Shown piece by piece: positions 1 through 13,300 of a stretch of DNA of 64,000 bases (position 1 is the first letter of the stretch; the number at the start of each line of letters is the position of its first letter). The stretch is from positions 21,801,260 through 21,865,259 of the forward strand of contig NC_065530.1 of assembly GCF_020184175.1 (NCBI RefSeq). Reading direction: 5' to 3'. The translations under genes were made by a program, and so were the position numbers. Origin of the DNA: Aphis gossypii (taxonomy: Eukaryota > Arthropoda > Insecta > Hemiptera > Aphididae). The notes under the pieces are model-generated. The model made no database searches, was not told the DNA's origin, and saw nothing but the letters and a program-made list of their open reading frames with translations.

Positions 1-2080
1 ATGATTTAAAAAAAAGTACCTGTTGTGATAAGTGGATATATTTATTTTGTTATCAATGAACTAAGATCATACTAAATAATAGTAGGTTATAATTTATATT
101 TTTTTTTAGTAAAAAAAAAAAAATCAACCAGCTTTATTAACGAAAACTTATTAAAAATTTGGATAGACATACATAATAATTGTTTTTTTTTTTATTATTA
201 TTATTAACTCAACGCTTGGTAGCTGTGAACATTAATATCAATTTAAATTTAAAGTTCTATCCTCTTGTATTCGTCATCAATAGTAGCTGGAATTAAATTA
301 GTATCTTCATTTTATTGTTTTCTTTTGACATTTGACATTTGGCATTTGGACTTTTTTTCTATAATTTAAGTAAATGTTAAATGTTAGTAATGTTTTAATA
401 ATTGTATACTATAATAATATAATATAATTTAGGGTTGACATGTATAGTTACGAATACAATATAAGCAAAAAAAAAAAAACGTTTAATTATTTTATCATGA
501 CTTCATCTCTCAACTGGTTTTTGTAAATATGTAATGTTAATAACATTCTACGTATTCTTTGACAATATAGATTTTGAATACATACAGAAAACAAATAAAA
601 TTATACACAACATCAACATTCAAATCTCGATACATTTTATTGTATATAGATAATAAAACTGCCAATTAGAATACCTTAAGGTTTTTTTTTTTTATTTATG
701 ACTGTACGGTTAGTCTCGTTATCCCTATTTTAGAGTCACTAACATAATGTTTAATGTTCTTATAGTACAAAGTGAGTAGTATAAAATATAATAATGTATA
801 TCTATTAAATTAATTTTTCAATTGAGTAAATAGTATACATTGTTTCGTGTTGTTTTATTAAAAATACGATGACCCAGAAATGTTATTTGGAGCCTACAGC
901 TTTGACTCATGGGAGGTATGTAATATTACAGTATTATATTAAAATGAATCTGTAATAATATTGTCCGAACATAATTTATATTAAAAAAATATTTATAATA
1001 TTGTGTATTGGATATTTTGGATAATATAATATGTTGTCGTAGAGTTAATGAGCATTAACGTACTAACATAACAACAGTGTTTAACCGATAAACCACACGT
1101 TTACACGATTGGCACTTCGATCATCAATTACACTGCCTCACATCGTCTCAGCCATGCCGCACGGTTCGTGCCACTCCTCTTGCTCTACATACACCAGTTG
1201 CACTAGTTATTTTATGACATTGAAAGCGAACATTTTATTTCAATTCACAAAATAGTTTCAAACTATATTATAATTCATTGTTATACGAACACCCACCTGT
1301 AATATATGCAGTGATATTGTTAGTTATAAATTACGATTGGTTGTTTATTATAATATTATTTGTATAATTTATTAGGTAGATACTCACTTGTTATATAATG
1401 TAATAGCATTTTGTATTGTTTTGCGGCTATCTAAATCACACTGCATGAAGCGAAATTAAATAAATAAGGTGTCAAACCTTAATCAGTATCCGGAGTAGAC
1501 AGTAAAAGACTTAAACTGTAATATTATGGATTGTATTTAGCAGTATAGCCTTGAGGATAAGTTCGAAATGCACTAAGTTTAAAAAAAGCAATGTTTGAAT
1601 TGCATTAGTTCTTGTTCCGACTTTTTCGTAAAACCTACTCATACTAACGATTATCAGTTTACGATCGAAAGGGTAGTTTGCATTTTTAATATCTTTAATT
1701 TATAAATTTAATCGTGAAAATTACACACTACATAGCTACAATTTTAAAATTAAATTATAATATGAAAATATGTATTATGGTTTATACTTAATTGATTAGT
1801 TAAGTCGTGCAATAACATCGATGTTTTTCTAAATGTATCAACACATACATGCCAATTTTGACTAAAATTAATATTTATTAGTTCTATGGAATAATGAGTA
1901 AATCGAGTGTAGTTCAAACAATATCTTTTTTGAACCTAAGTGTGATTCGACAATACCCAAGTACATCCATTATCATCCATATACTGTCAGTAAAAAACAT
2001 GTGTTGACTTTAACGACTATCATAATTTGAAATTTGATAACAGACATACTTAATAATATTATAAAATACTTATGATTTGT

Positions 2081-2096
2081 ATATATATATATATAT
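2081..2096. repeat. (AT)8 repeat
   Basis: Eight AT units in the downstream flank. Confidence 0.9.
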
Positions 2097-3972
2097 TTAC
2101 TGAGCAATAGGTTTGACAACAGAGGTCATTAGCTTTACATAATATTATATTTTACATAGAATAAAATAAAATAATATTATATAAATGGTATTTAAAAAAA
2201 AATAGTTGACAAATTTAATGAGAGTCTGTATTCCAATTGGCATAAAAAATAAAATTTGAGTATTTCAAACAAGATTATTATTTTTAGTCACAAAAAACCA
2301 CTTAATTATTGTCATCCAATTTAGCATGCTGAAGATTTATTTTCTTACTACAGTTTAATTATTCATACTATGCTGCAGAATTTCATATAATTTTCTAAGG
2401 AAATTTCCTTGAATTATTATTACTCTATCATTTTATTTTATCCTACATACTAGATACCAGGGCATTATCTATTCTAAACAGAAGATTTTTAAATCCTGAG
2501 ATAGTTTAATACAATTTTATTTTGGTATTAATGAATCACTGTTGACAGACGTAATTTCAATAGTAATTCTGTCGCTTGGTCAAAGTAGATTTCCATGTAA
2601 ACTATTTATACGTGTATATATTCCATCACTCCTACTTATCTAAGCTTTAAACGTTTGTTCATTAACAGTTTAACACATAAAATATTTTTTTTCTACTTTT
2701 CATATGAAAATTATTAATAGGCTGTGTATATTGCGATAATATAATATTTCAAATGTGCTCAAAGTAACTATAAATTACACTAAAGATAAAGTAAAATTAA
2801 GATTCCTATAATTAGATATGTCGTATAATAAAATACAGCATAATATAATATAATATTTTATATCATAAAAATAAATATATATTTTTATTTTTATTCGATG
2901 TTCATGCTCCAAACATCTAACCATAGTAAGCTAAATAAGTTTTTATTTATATTGTGTACTGTATAATAATTTGTCCCTAATAAATTGCGATTTTTACAAA
3001 CCCAAACAACAATATTTACATTGAATTTTAGAACATGTATCTTGATTGCTTAATTGAATTTGTTGACTACAATGTATTTACAAAAAAAAAAAAAAAATAG
3101 CAATAAATTTAATCTCCAATCTGAATCAGAATCTAAAACAGCTAAACTTGTATAAAAAGTTAAATAAACAAAAATCAAAGACGAAACTCAAATAATAGAT
3201 GGCACGTACCTTTGTTGCGTCTTTGAGTTACTATTAGAACATTTGAACATTTGGTACTCTCACAAATAGTACAAGTCAATATTTTACTTAGAAATATGTA
3301 TTTGTTGTAGTAGTATTTAGGTCAACATAATTAAGTACCAAAGTTACTATTTGACTAGAGTATAAAACATTGTTTTTATTTATATAGAAAATAACACAAC
3401 TTGCAGTTCACAGAACTGATAAATAATAATTAGTCATTTGAAGTATAGATTTTGATATAAACTAATAATAATTATTGTTGATAGTAGGTAAGATATTATA
3501 TTATGATTAATGTTTTATAGTACAATCTCAAAATTGCCAACAACATTGTTATATCATGAATTCGTGAAACATAAATGTCTTCAGTTTTTAAAGCAACGAT
3601 TCAGAAATTTATTTAAACTGAATTAAGCAATCATATAAGAGCTTATGGTCAAACATAAACAGTCAAGGTTTAATAAAAACTTAGTAGGTATTTTATTTTG
3701 TTTATAAGTGTTTTTTTTTTTTTTTAAATTTAAAACTAAATGTATTTCAAAAATTCGAAGGGAGGTTTCGATAACATAATATTATAATATCGTATTGTTT
3801 TGATGTATAAAAATAAAATAATAAAAAAAAATTTAGTAACTTACTTGAGTAAATAGTTGGTACCTACATTGACAAGTATGTTATTACTAAAAACGTTAAA
3901 ATGTTGTTAAATACGCTAGTCGGGCGTGACCTTGTGGACGTAAAATAAGATACAGCGTGGTTGACAACTTCT

Positions 3973-3987
3973 TCACTCGAGGGCGCC
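3973..3987 (+). promoter_or_regulatory. CTCF-like motif downstream of robo
   Basis: TCACTCGAGGGCGCC matches the CTCF core consensus (CCASYAGRKGGCRS) at about 12 of 14 positions. It lies in a GC-richer island within AT-rich flank. Motif similarity only; binding and conservation are untested. Confidence 0.25.
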
Positions 3988-6325
3988 ACGATTATCTTAC
4001 GGTTACAAGAAAGAAAAGAAATTTATACTTAAAACTATGACTTAAGTTTAAAATTTAAATTAATAAATGTAATGTAAGTAAACTTATATTTTCAATCACC
4101 AATAAAGTAAAATAATTTACATTAATTACCAAATATAAAATATATAAAATAAGTATTCCAATATGATATATTAGTTACCTTAGTTCATAAAGTGTTTGAA
4201 TTCGGAAATTAATAGAAATAATATTTATGTGAATACTTTTTTATTATATCTACGTAAGCAGTGTTGAATAGATATTATACAATAACGTCTTGTTTTTGAA
4301 ACATTTTTACTGTAAATAATTAAGGAAAAGATTTTTTTTTCGAAAATATTGATGTATGTACATTAAAATTCAAACATTGAGTTTCTGAATTATGAAAATA
4401 TGTTAATCAAGAGTACATTTTTTTACAAAATTAAAGAATATATGTAATTTTTTATTTACCTATTATTATAATTAGACAAATTTTATAAATTTTGAAACTT
4501 CAATAGATAATTAATATTAATCTCTATTATTGTACTGTTATATTTTTATATTTTATATTTTTTTTATTGTACTATTATCATCATATCCCTTATCATAGCC
4601 CACATATCTTCTAAACTCATTATTATAGACTAATCGCCGAGATACGCGCTTATATTTTTTATATAAGAAACCCTTCTCCTCCTTTTTTACTGTAAATTTG
4701 GGAAGAAAAGGACTATAGTTAGTTTATCATTTTAGTAATTAATATTAATAATCTATCAACATTTATAATTCGTGAAAATAGTATAAGTATCGTTAACACT
4801 ATAAACAGTATAAAGACTATTTTATTTATTTAGGGTAAATTACCTTGGTATGAATGTTTTAGTAATTGAAAAGCTACTCGTTAAGATTTTGGAATATATG
4901 CATCAGCGTTAAAAAAAAATACACTAAATAATTTACAGTAAGATGGGGTAGTAGGTAGATTATTATTTGAAGGACGCAGAAGTTTATGTTACTACACGAA
5001 ATCTCCTTAAAAGGTACGGAAATCATAGTATTTACAAAGATTAATAATAAATTCATTATAAAATAAAAAAAAAAAATGGCTGTGAGTATGTTTGGTGAAT
5101 AATCGTTTATATTAATTTGTTGATAGAATGATGCATTATGTTGTTAATTTAATGGTGAATTATTTATTTTATACATAAGATCTTAACCTTTTGATCATTT
5201 TCTATTCATTAATAATAACTTGTATTATTTACTATAAGCAATAATATTCTACAAAATATGTATAATGTATATACATTTTAAACTATTTATACCAACAATC
5301 TATTATCACTGCTTAAAGGTTAACATCTAAAAAATATAATAATCTACTATAGTGTATTATTTGTAATACACGTTTTGGGAAATAAGTTTAACCTATCATG
5401 ATATTAATATAAAAATAAAGAGCTAGTTAATAGAAATAAAACAATAATTACTATAATATTTTTAGAAAATATTGGCTAATAAACCGCGGTCTTAGATGAT
5501 TTGAATTATTATTAAAACATTTAAAATTAATAATGTTCGTTTATGAATTTATCATTAATGTTGCTAGTAGCATTATTTCAAAGCTAAGGGAGTTTAAAAT
5601 CGCACCTTTCTTAGAAGTATTCAATAGGCAATTTATTACAGTCAATATTGTATTGTCCAGTGTTTGCAGTGCAATTAATAATTATGGGGCACAATAAATC
5701 AACTACAATTGAATACCTTCTATTGTATTATATATATTTTTTTGGTTTCCGTATTAATTTATAGGGTTGAACTTACTTTCATTATTTAAGTGTTTTTACA
5801 TTTTCAACATATTCTGGAATTAATTTGAATCTCAAATGAGTAAATTGGAAAAAAAATGTATTTAAAAATATCGGTTTTATCATGACTAGTGTAAGATGCA
5901 AACGACGGTTTTTACCATATTATCATGTTTTAATATTGTTCGCTTAACAATTGTGCATTTATGGCACTATAATTGTTTTCTTAAACAGCCTATAAAAAAC
6001 TGAAGTACCAATAGGTACAACTTCAAGTGGTAAAATAATATAATAACAAATAGATTATATTATAATAAAATAGTCAAAATTTAAAAAAGCTATTTTTGAA
6101 GAAAAAAACATGTCACGAAGTTTAACAGTCGTGGACTATCGTGTTGGATTGTAATTTTTTTTACTCTTTAGTTCTTGCTTTATTTTTTTTTACGCTTAAC
6201 TTAGACAATAGATGAATTCTATTTTCTAATTTTTTAAACTCACACTACGTACCGTGCAGTCTATAAATAAATGAAATAAAATAAAAACACGATCAATTAA
6301 ATTTTATAAACAACAAATGGAAGGT

Positions 6326-6331
6326 TTTATT
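6326..6331 (-). terminator. candidate robo polyadenylation signal AATAAA
   Basis: AATAAA is read on the minus strand about 850 nt after the stop codon. Just downstream there is a TTGATCGTG and T-rich stretch that could serve as the downstream element. Other AATAAA-like hexamers exist in this AT-rich DNA, so the choice is an inference. Confidence 0.35.
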
Positions 6332-6987
6332 TAAAATTTACATGTACAGTTGAAATACAAAATATACATTGGCACTATTATAGATTTACATAAACACGTT
6401 GGGGTCTAATAACCTGCACAATATTTCGTCGTATACGTGTGTAAACGGTGTAATAACAATTTTTCATTTTTTTTTCTTCGTTACGTTTTACATGATACAA
6501 TAATAATATAGGTAATCATAATAATATAATAATAATAATACAATATTATATACCGACGAGTAGAATACGGTAATAAAAAAATATTACATCGTTTGAATAC
6601 CGCGGTGTTGCAATCGTAATAATAATTATTATTATTCTCAAGATACCGCCGAAAAGTAGAGACTCGTATTGTAAAACAGTTTGTGTCGGAAACGGGTGAA
6701 CGATATTGTATTATAATGATATGTTTCGCTCTCGGGGTCTAGGGTTTACGTGGATTTTCGTGGTTTTAAGGGGTTGGGGGGAGGTTTTAAATACGAGTAC
6801 AATGCAATATTCGTAAACTATGCTTTTCGCGGTATAAGAGGTCGTCGAAACGAGGTACAACATACCTCGACTCGAGGTAATAATAATAAAAATATTAAGA
6901 CGGACGTCGGAATCACCCTGTACGTCACCTCGCGACGAGCGTGACAAACATACATTAGGAAACGACGCACAGGTATTTTTTTCACAC

Positions 6988-7011
6988 ATATATATATATA
7001 TATATATATAT
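6988..7011. repeat. (AT)n microsatellite in robo 3' UTR
   Basis: Twelve AT units within the presumed 3' UTR. Confidence 0.95.
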
Positions 7012-7177
7012 GCTATTAAAACACATCATAATAATACTTTTATTGTGTGTGTGGAAAATACGCTTTTCGTTGTACGGCGATGGGGTCGAGTACTCTGCGT
7101 CGGGTTGGCGGCGACGGCGGTGGTAGTCATCGACGGCGTTTTCGTTTTTTAAGCAACATCGGTCAAAAAAAAGCCGT

Positions 7178-7360
7178 TCACGAGATGTTTTGCGTATTCG
7201 CGACACCCGCCTCGGTGTAGCAAGGCGACCTCTGCTGCTGGCCAACCACGTCCGGCGGCGCGCAGTCTCGGCCGTAACCGTTGCTGTAGCTGCTGTTCGT
7301 CGGTCCGATGATCGCCGGATCGACGTAGTGATAGCCGTTGGACGAACACGTAGTGCGCAT
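7178..7360 (-). CDS. robo: robo terminal coding exon
   Basis: The exon starts in phase 0 after gttttag and runs 60 codons to TGA at 7178-7180. It contains GYHYVDPAIIGP and a short glutamine run. No CC3-type polyproline is present, so the receptor ends without the CC2/CC3 Ena and Dock binding region. Confidence 0.88.
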   Translation of the reverse strand: MRTTCSSNGYHYVDPAIIGPTNSSYSNGYGRDCAPPDVVGQQQRSPCYTEAGVANTQNIS

Positions 7361-10300
7361 CTAAAACGATGACAAGACGGTGTTAAATACTTGATGTTAA
7401 TATTAGGTATATTATAATATTGTCATATACTATGTGGTTAGAAAGTTTCATCTAAGTCACCTAGAGACCACATTATCTTGTTCGCAAATATTATATAAGG
7501 CCCCTGTATGATTTTTAGAAAAAATTTTAACACCTTCCGGAGACAGTCCCCTTGAATGAGTAAAACACTTATTGAGTTTAACTGTGTTCACATACCATAG
7601 CAATTTAAATAGTTGTAAAATAATACTAATCGTGCGGTACTGTATAAGAGTTATTTTTATTTGTTTGTTTCAAATTATACAATTTATAACGTTTTCGAAA
7701 AACTGTTATAATTATTGTACCTATCTAAGTCAGATATATAGGTATACACCTATATTTTTTTTCTTGTTTGTTTGTTTGTATAAAAATGATATAACTTTAT
7801 CTTCTCCTCTCCCTCAGTAAAATTAAGTAAGATACACCTCTAAATATAGGGTATTTCTTGGTCTATTTTATTTTAAATGTATAATAATTTTAATTTTTTT
7901 AAAAGGCTCTTCCTTTACAGTTTATGATTTGCTTAATGAACATTACACAAAAATGCTTTTGTGAGCGTAAACATTTTTATTTTATGGCCTACAGTTTTAA
8001 TTTTTATATCCTACAGTGATTCACCTTATTAATTATTATTGTTTATAATTTTATATTAATATTGACGTGGACATGTATACATCCGTCACGTTTTTTCGAA
8101 AACATATTAGTGGTGTATGCGGCAGGAGATAGTCGTTGCTTACCAGGGCTCGCTGCCTAGATGAATAAGGTGGGTAATTATTGAACCTCGAACCGCTTTT
8201 GTTGCTGTGATGAGACACTTCGCTGAACGTCTTTCGGCCACAACCGCTCAGAACGACTGACACAGGAACACCTTGCATGCTCCCGCAATCATCTACAGAT
8301 AGAATTAAAAAAATAATATTATATAAGAAAATCATTATATAGTTATTATATTATGCGATTATGTAACCATATCATATATTATCATAAAAGTAATTTTACG
8401 GTATTATGAGTTATATCTCTGCATCACATAATTCAGATGTAAGTATTTAAAATAATAGTTTTTAAATCTAAAAAAACGTATACACAATAAACTATAAGAA
8501 CAGTATGAAAAAGTATACAATATATGTATATTATATACAAGTTAAAAGTTTAAAACTTTTGAAATAGTATTTTATTCTACTTTTTTTTTGTTACCCAACG
8601 TGATTATTGATTATATTATTATTATTTTTTAAATTAATATTTTTCAACTTATATTATAATATACTTGAATAGCTGGTTGCACTTGCCTTTATAGGCATTT
8701 TATAAAAGTAATTTAGTTTCATATTTTATTTGCTATAAATTTATTTCCATAATTTATAATCTCATGTCGAGTTTTTAAACATAAATTTCTAGGGATACAA
8801 GTAAAAATATTTTTATTTTTTTCATTAAATTTGTGTTCAAAGTATTTTACAATGTTATCGGCCATTGTATCTTAAATAATATTTTATATTATGAGCTGCT
8901 GATGCACATAATTAATAAATAATAATATGCTTGAATATTGTATTTCAAGTTATAATAAAATATACCAATAGAGAATATTAGTTTTCATAATTCACTCCAT
9001 ACACTTAAAAATAAATATATACCTGCGCAGCCCTGGCAGTCATTATTACTGGAACAACAGCTATACCCACTTTCAGAATATACGTTTTGATTACGGTTAT
9101 AAATATTGGCTGAAGCGTAAGCTGTATCATCGGAATTTCGTCTCATCTAAAAAAAAAAAATATATATTATTATTAACTCTACATAATTTATTGCCAATCA
9201 CAAATGGTTTTTAACAGATAACTTCTAATAATAATATGATTAATTTTAATTTGATATTATATATATAATATATTTTTTACATTTCTAGAACTTGAGTTCG
9301 ACACCAATGTAGTCGTCGCATAAGGGGCCGGAGACGACAATTCACGGTCCTTTAAAAATGTACTCATTGTATTTGGATTCACTTCTGCATAGTCAGCAAT
9401 TTCAGGTAAGAGTTGTTGACTAGAATCTTTCTCGTTACTATCAATATCATGATGCATCCTGGACATGAAAATGTATAATTAATTGTTGTTGAAAACAATG
9501 GACATTTAAGTATGATAAATACCAATTGGGTTTATGACACGAGTTTGCATCGATGAATAAACACCGTTGACTGTTTGAGACGCTGTGTTCGGATTGCAAA
9601 AATGACGCTACTTGTCCTCGGTGAGATACGTCTAGACTAGTTTTGAAACCAGACGAATAAGACAGTTTGTTTGCAGGATTTAATGAATCTAAATAGACAC
9701 GTGGTTAGTAAATACTAAAATACAGGTTGCATGCTCAGTGTAAAACACTATACAAGATACATACCTCCTAAGTGTGACTTTTTAGCGCCTAACTGACGGT
9801 ATCTGACGAAAAGTACAGCCGCTAGTAATATGACCATTAATGTTATGACCCCGGCCAATAACAGAATAAACCACGGTTCAGCAACGAATTCTTTTATTTC
9901 TTCGTGATCGATGACTGCGTCGTTAAATTGACTAAACAATAAAACAATGCCGTGGTTAAAACAAAAAACAAAAAAATAGTCTTCAATAAAATATTCAATA
10001 GTGTTCATACTTTATTTGGTTCATAGAGTCCGTCGGTAATATTATTGAATCCGTGTACGGACCAAAACCGATTTTCGTCGCTGCAGCAATCATGACCTTA
10101 TAACGCACACCTGATGTGAGGTTGGTCAGGAGCAAAGTGGGAGTACTGGCACTGACCGTCACATTACTTAGTACGTCCCAACTGGCACCACCTTGTATGA
10201 CTACCTGGTAACTGATGATAACACCATTGTGTGAGTTGTCAGGCGGTGGATTCCACTTCAGGTACACAGCACTGGAATTGTAGGCAGTTGGTTCCACGTT

Positions 10301-13300
10301 TTGAGGTGGCAGAGACGGACCTTCATCAACGAAATTCAAGTTTATTAGTGTTTAAGAAATAATTTTAAGTCAATAAATAATCGTGTTATCCTTACAATCT
10401 TCGTGAGTTTTTGCGGTTCTTGAATTCGACGGTCGACCTTTGATGTGTTTGTAGAATGGGACCAAGAAAAACATATAAGTGACTGACGGTTTTAGAGTGT
10501 TAATCACGTACGCTCCAGACAGTTCAGTTGCGTTAGACAAGATTTTCATGAACGTGGTGTTTTGACCAGTCATGTTTTTGCTACGATAGTATAAATAAAA
10601 CCCTTCTAAAAACTCTCCGTTAAGAATCTGAAACAATTAAATAATCACGGTGTTAATAATTATTGCAGTTACTGAATACTGATAATATGTTTTTCAGTCG
10701 TAGATTAACACGATGGTAGATTGAATTACTACCTCCCAGAAAAGTTTTATCGAAGTCGAGCTGACAGTTTTTATGTCGATAAGGTCTACGATATGACCGC
10801 CAAACAAAGTAGACTTGGCGATGGACATATCGTGGGAATACGATATGCTCTGACGGTATTCTGTGGGCAATGTGATGCGGCTGGACAGATGGCTAGGCGC
10901 GGATAGACCGTGTGAATTTTCAGCACGCACCACGAACAAGTAGGAATGGCCAGGTTTTAAGAATGACTGGGTGAAGTGAGTCGAGTGCAGCCTCCGCACC
11001 AATGTCGCCCATCCAACGTTCTCGACACAAGCGAACATTTCCACCTAGAAAATAAAATGCTGATGTAACAAACTTATCGTATCTAACGGTATTCTACATC
11101 TTTAAATTTTTAAACGTATTTCTCCTACGGTGCACTTATTTCTAAGATTTCGATACCTCGAAAAACGTACGTAATAGAGTCAAACAATAATTTTACTTTG
11201 ATTCTATATAGCTTTAGGAGTGCGACAACTCCTTATATTATAATATTTCTCAGAATATAATATTATCGTGATGCCTTCCGACGAATTTAATACACCGTCA
11301 AAGTTGGTATGCGAAAACGCATCGCTTACCTGATAACCGAGTAGTGGTGACGATCCAACCTTGCTGCTACGGCCCCACGACAGCGTAACTGCCGTATCCG
11401 TGTGGTTGATGACAACGGGTGTGCTCGGGGCACTGGGGAACGTTGAGGTATCTGGTGACCTGAAAAATCCTACGTTAGGATTTTTTGGCGATTCCATTTT
11501 CAGTTCAGCACTCCACGTGGCCTTGCCATTTACCGAAGACGCTACACATGTATAAACGCCGTTGTCGCTCTTTTGTAAATCTGAAAATTCACGGTTGTTA
11601 TATTATATATAATATATATAATATATGCGTATACATTATGAATTGGCCTCATAATCACCTACCAATCAAATTAACTTCGTATCCTTAATAACTGTATTTC
11701 AATTTAAAAATGTATACAATTTCGTATATGCAGTTCATTAAACTTAACGTTTTTATTTTTAAAATATGATTCTTTACTCTCAATACTTCAATAATTGTTT
11801 TTATTTGAAGTTTCCACGAATCAAATAAGTGCAATTTTTTTTTTTAGGTGGGACTCTTATCAATAAAATTGTATTTATTAAAAATAGTATTTTAAAAAAG
11901 TCATTGACAAGAATAAATTTCACGGTGAAGTATTCTGTATATGTTTGAGGATACTCACTCATGATTTGGAGTGTGCCGGATTCAGTGATGTTGATCCTAG
12001 CGATATCCGTTGACAATGGCGAATCGTCTTTGTACCACGTGATCACGGGCTGAGGATTTCCGATCGCTTTGCATACAAGATTACCAATCGAACTGTATGG
12101 CAGTGTTTGATTTGCAGGTCCGTATTCGATGATTGGTGGTAAAGACTCGTCGTATGCGGCTGCCGCCACTGTCAATGTGGCTCGCCACTCATCGGAGCCC
12201 GCTTCGTTGATTGCCGAACACATGACGACGAGCTGATCGTGTTGTTCTTTCCTGACGTTCTGTTATAAACATTTTAAAATTATAATAACAGTTATGTTAT
12301 AATAAAAATATAACTTAATAAATTGTGTGACTTACATGTATGACCAGTGTAGACACTGAATCTTTCGTGTCTTCGGCGTGAAATTCGTTCCAGCTTTCTT
12401 CGGGGAATAGCACGGTTTCGTTGTCCTGCAAAGACCAGAATATTGTTGGTCTGGGGTTGCCTCGAACACCGCACTCGAATACCGCATTGCTGCCAGCCGA
12501 TACGTGTGTGTCCGCAGGTCTTTGGGTGATTAACGGGACAGCTAAAATTAAATAAAACACAACAGTTTTTTATTATGAATATACACATAAATTAAGTAGA
12601 TGTATAATATACAGCTTTTGATCAACTATATAGGTAGTACATAATTTTTCTATAGATACAACATTTTAGAACACAACATAATATTATTATTATTTACTAT
12701 AAATAATAATTTTAAAACTAAACCGTGAATTCTAAATTAATATCTACTGACTAAAAAATGTAGTATATTTTTACTTATATATATACATATACATCCAATC
12801 GTTTTATTTAGTCCCTATTCCGTTTAGTTTAATGACTTCGTTGAGTAACCCACGTCTATCAATAAAATTATTTTATAAAATCGATGAATTAAAAAAAAAA
12901 AAAAACAATTTCTAGCACAAGTCAAACAGGAAATTTGGTTTGCTTCTATTTCCCGATAAAGGGATTTCAAGTTGTTTGATTGGGGTAAAAGCGCATATTC
13001 AGTTTTGTAGTATTAAGGGTAAAGGGTAAATAGTTATTTGAAACAAATTAATCAAACATCCTTTGATATATAATACAGTATTTACTTATTAGTCGATTCG
13101 ATGCATATGCAGTAGACACTAGAAAAAATGTCCACCATTTGAAATTATTAAATAGTATTCTAAAAAATGTATACATTGTATACAAAACGATTAAATTAAG
13201 ATTAAACTATTAATATGTGTTTACTACATCAAATCAAAAAACCAATTGTGTAAAATCATAAATTAATTAAAAAAATATGGAAAAACACATTATACTTAAT

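Larger units (their letters stand above)
1..6309. other. AT-rich flank downstream of robo, no gene recognised
   Basis: Very AT-rich sequence with many A and T runs. The only open frame of note is a 60-codon minus-strand frame at 4874-5056 of low-complexity hydrophobic composition, judged spurious. Two GC-richer islands stand out, at about 1080-1210 and 3905-4020; the second contains a CTCF-like motif. A tandem ATTTGACA-like repeat sits near 326-351. Confidence 0.6.
6326..7177 (-). other. probable robo 3' UTR
   Basis: The stretch after the robo stop codon is GC-richer than the flank beyond it and holds no convincing coding exon. A minus-strand AATAAA lies at 6326-6331, followed in the transcript direction by T- and GT-rich sequence. 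This is the most likely polyadenylation site, though unproven. A long TA run lies within the UTR at 6988-7011. Confidence 0.5.
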
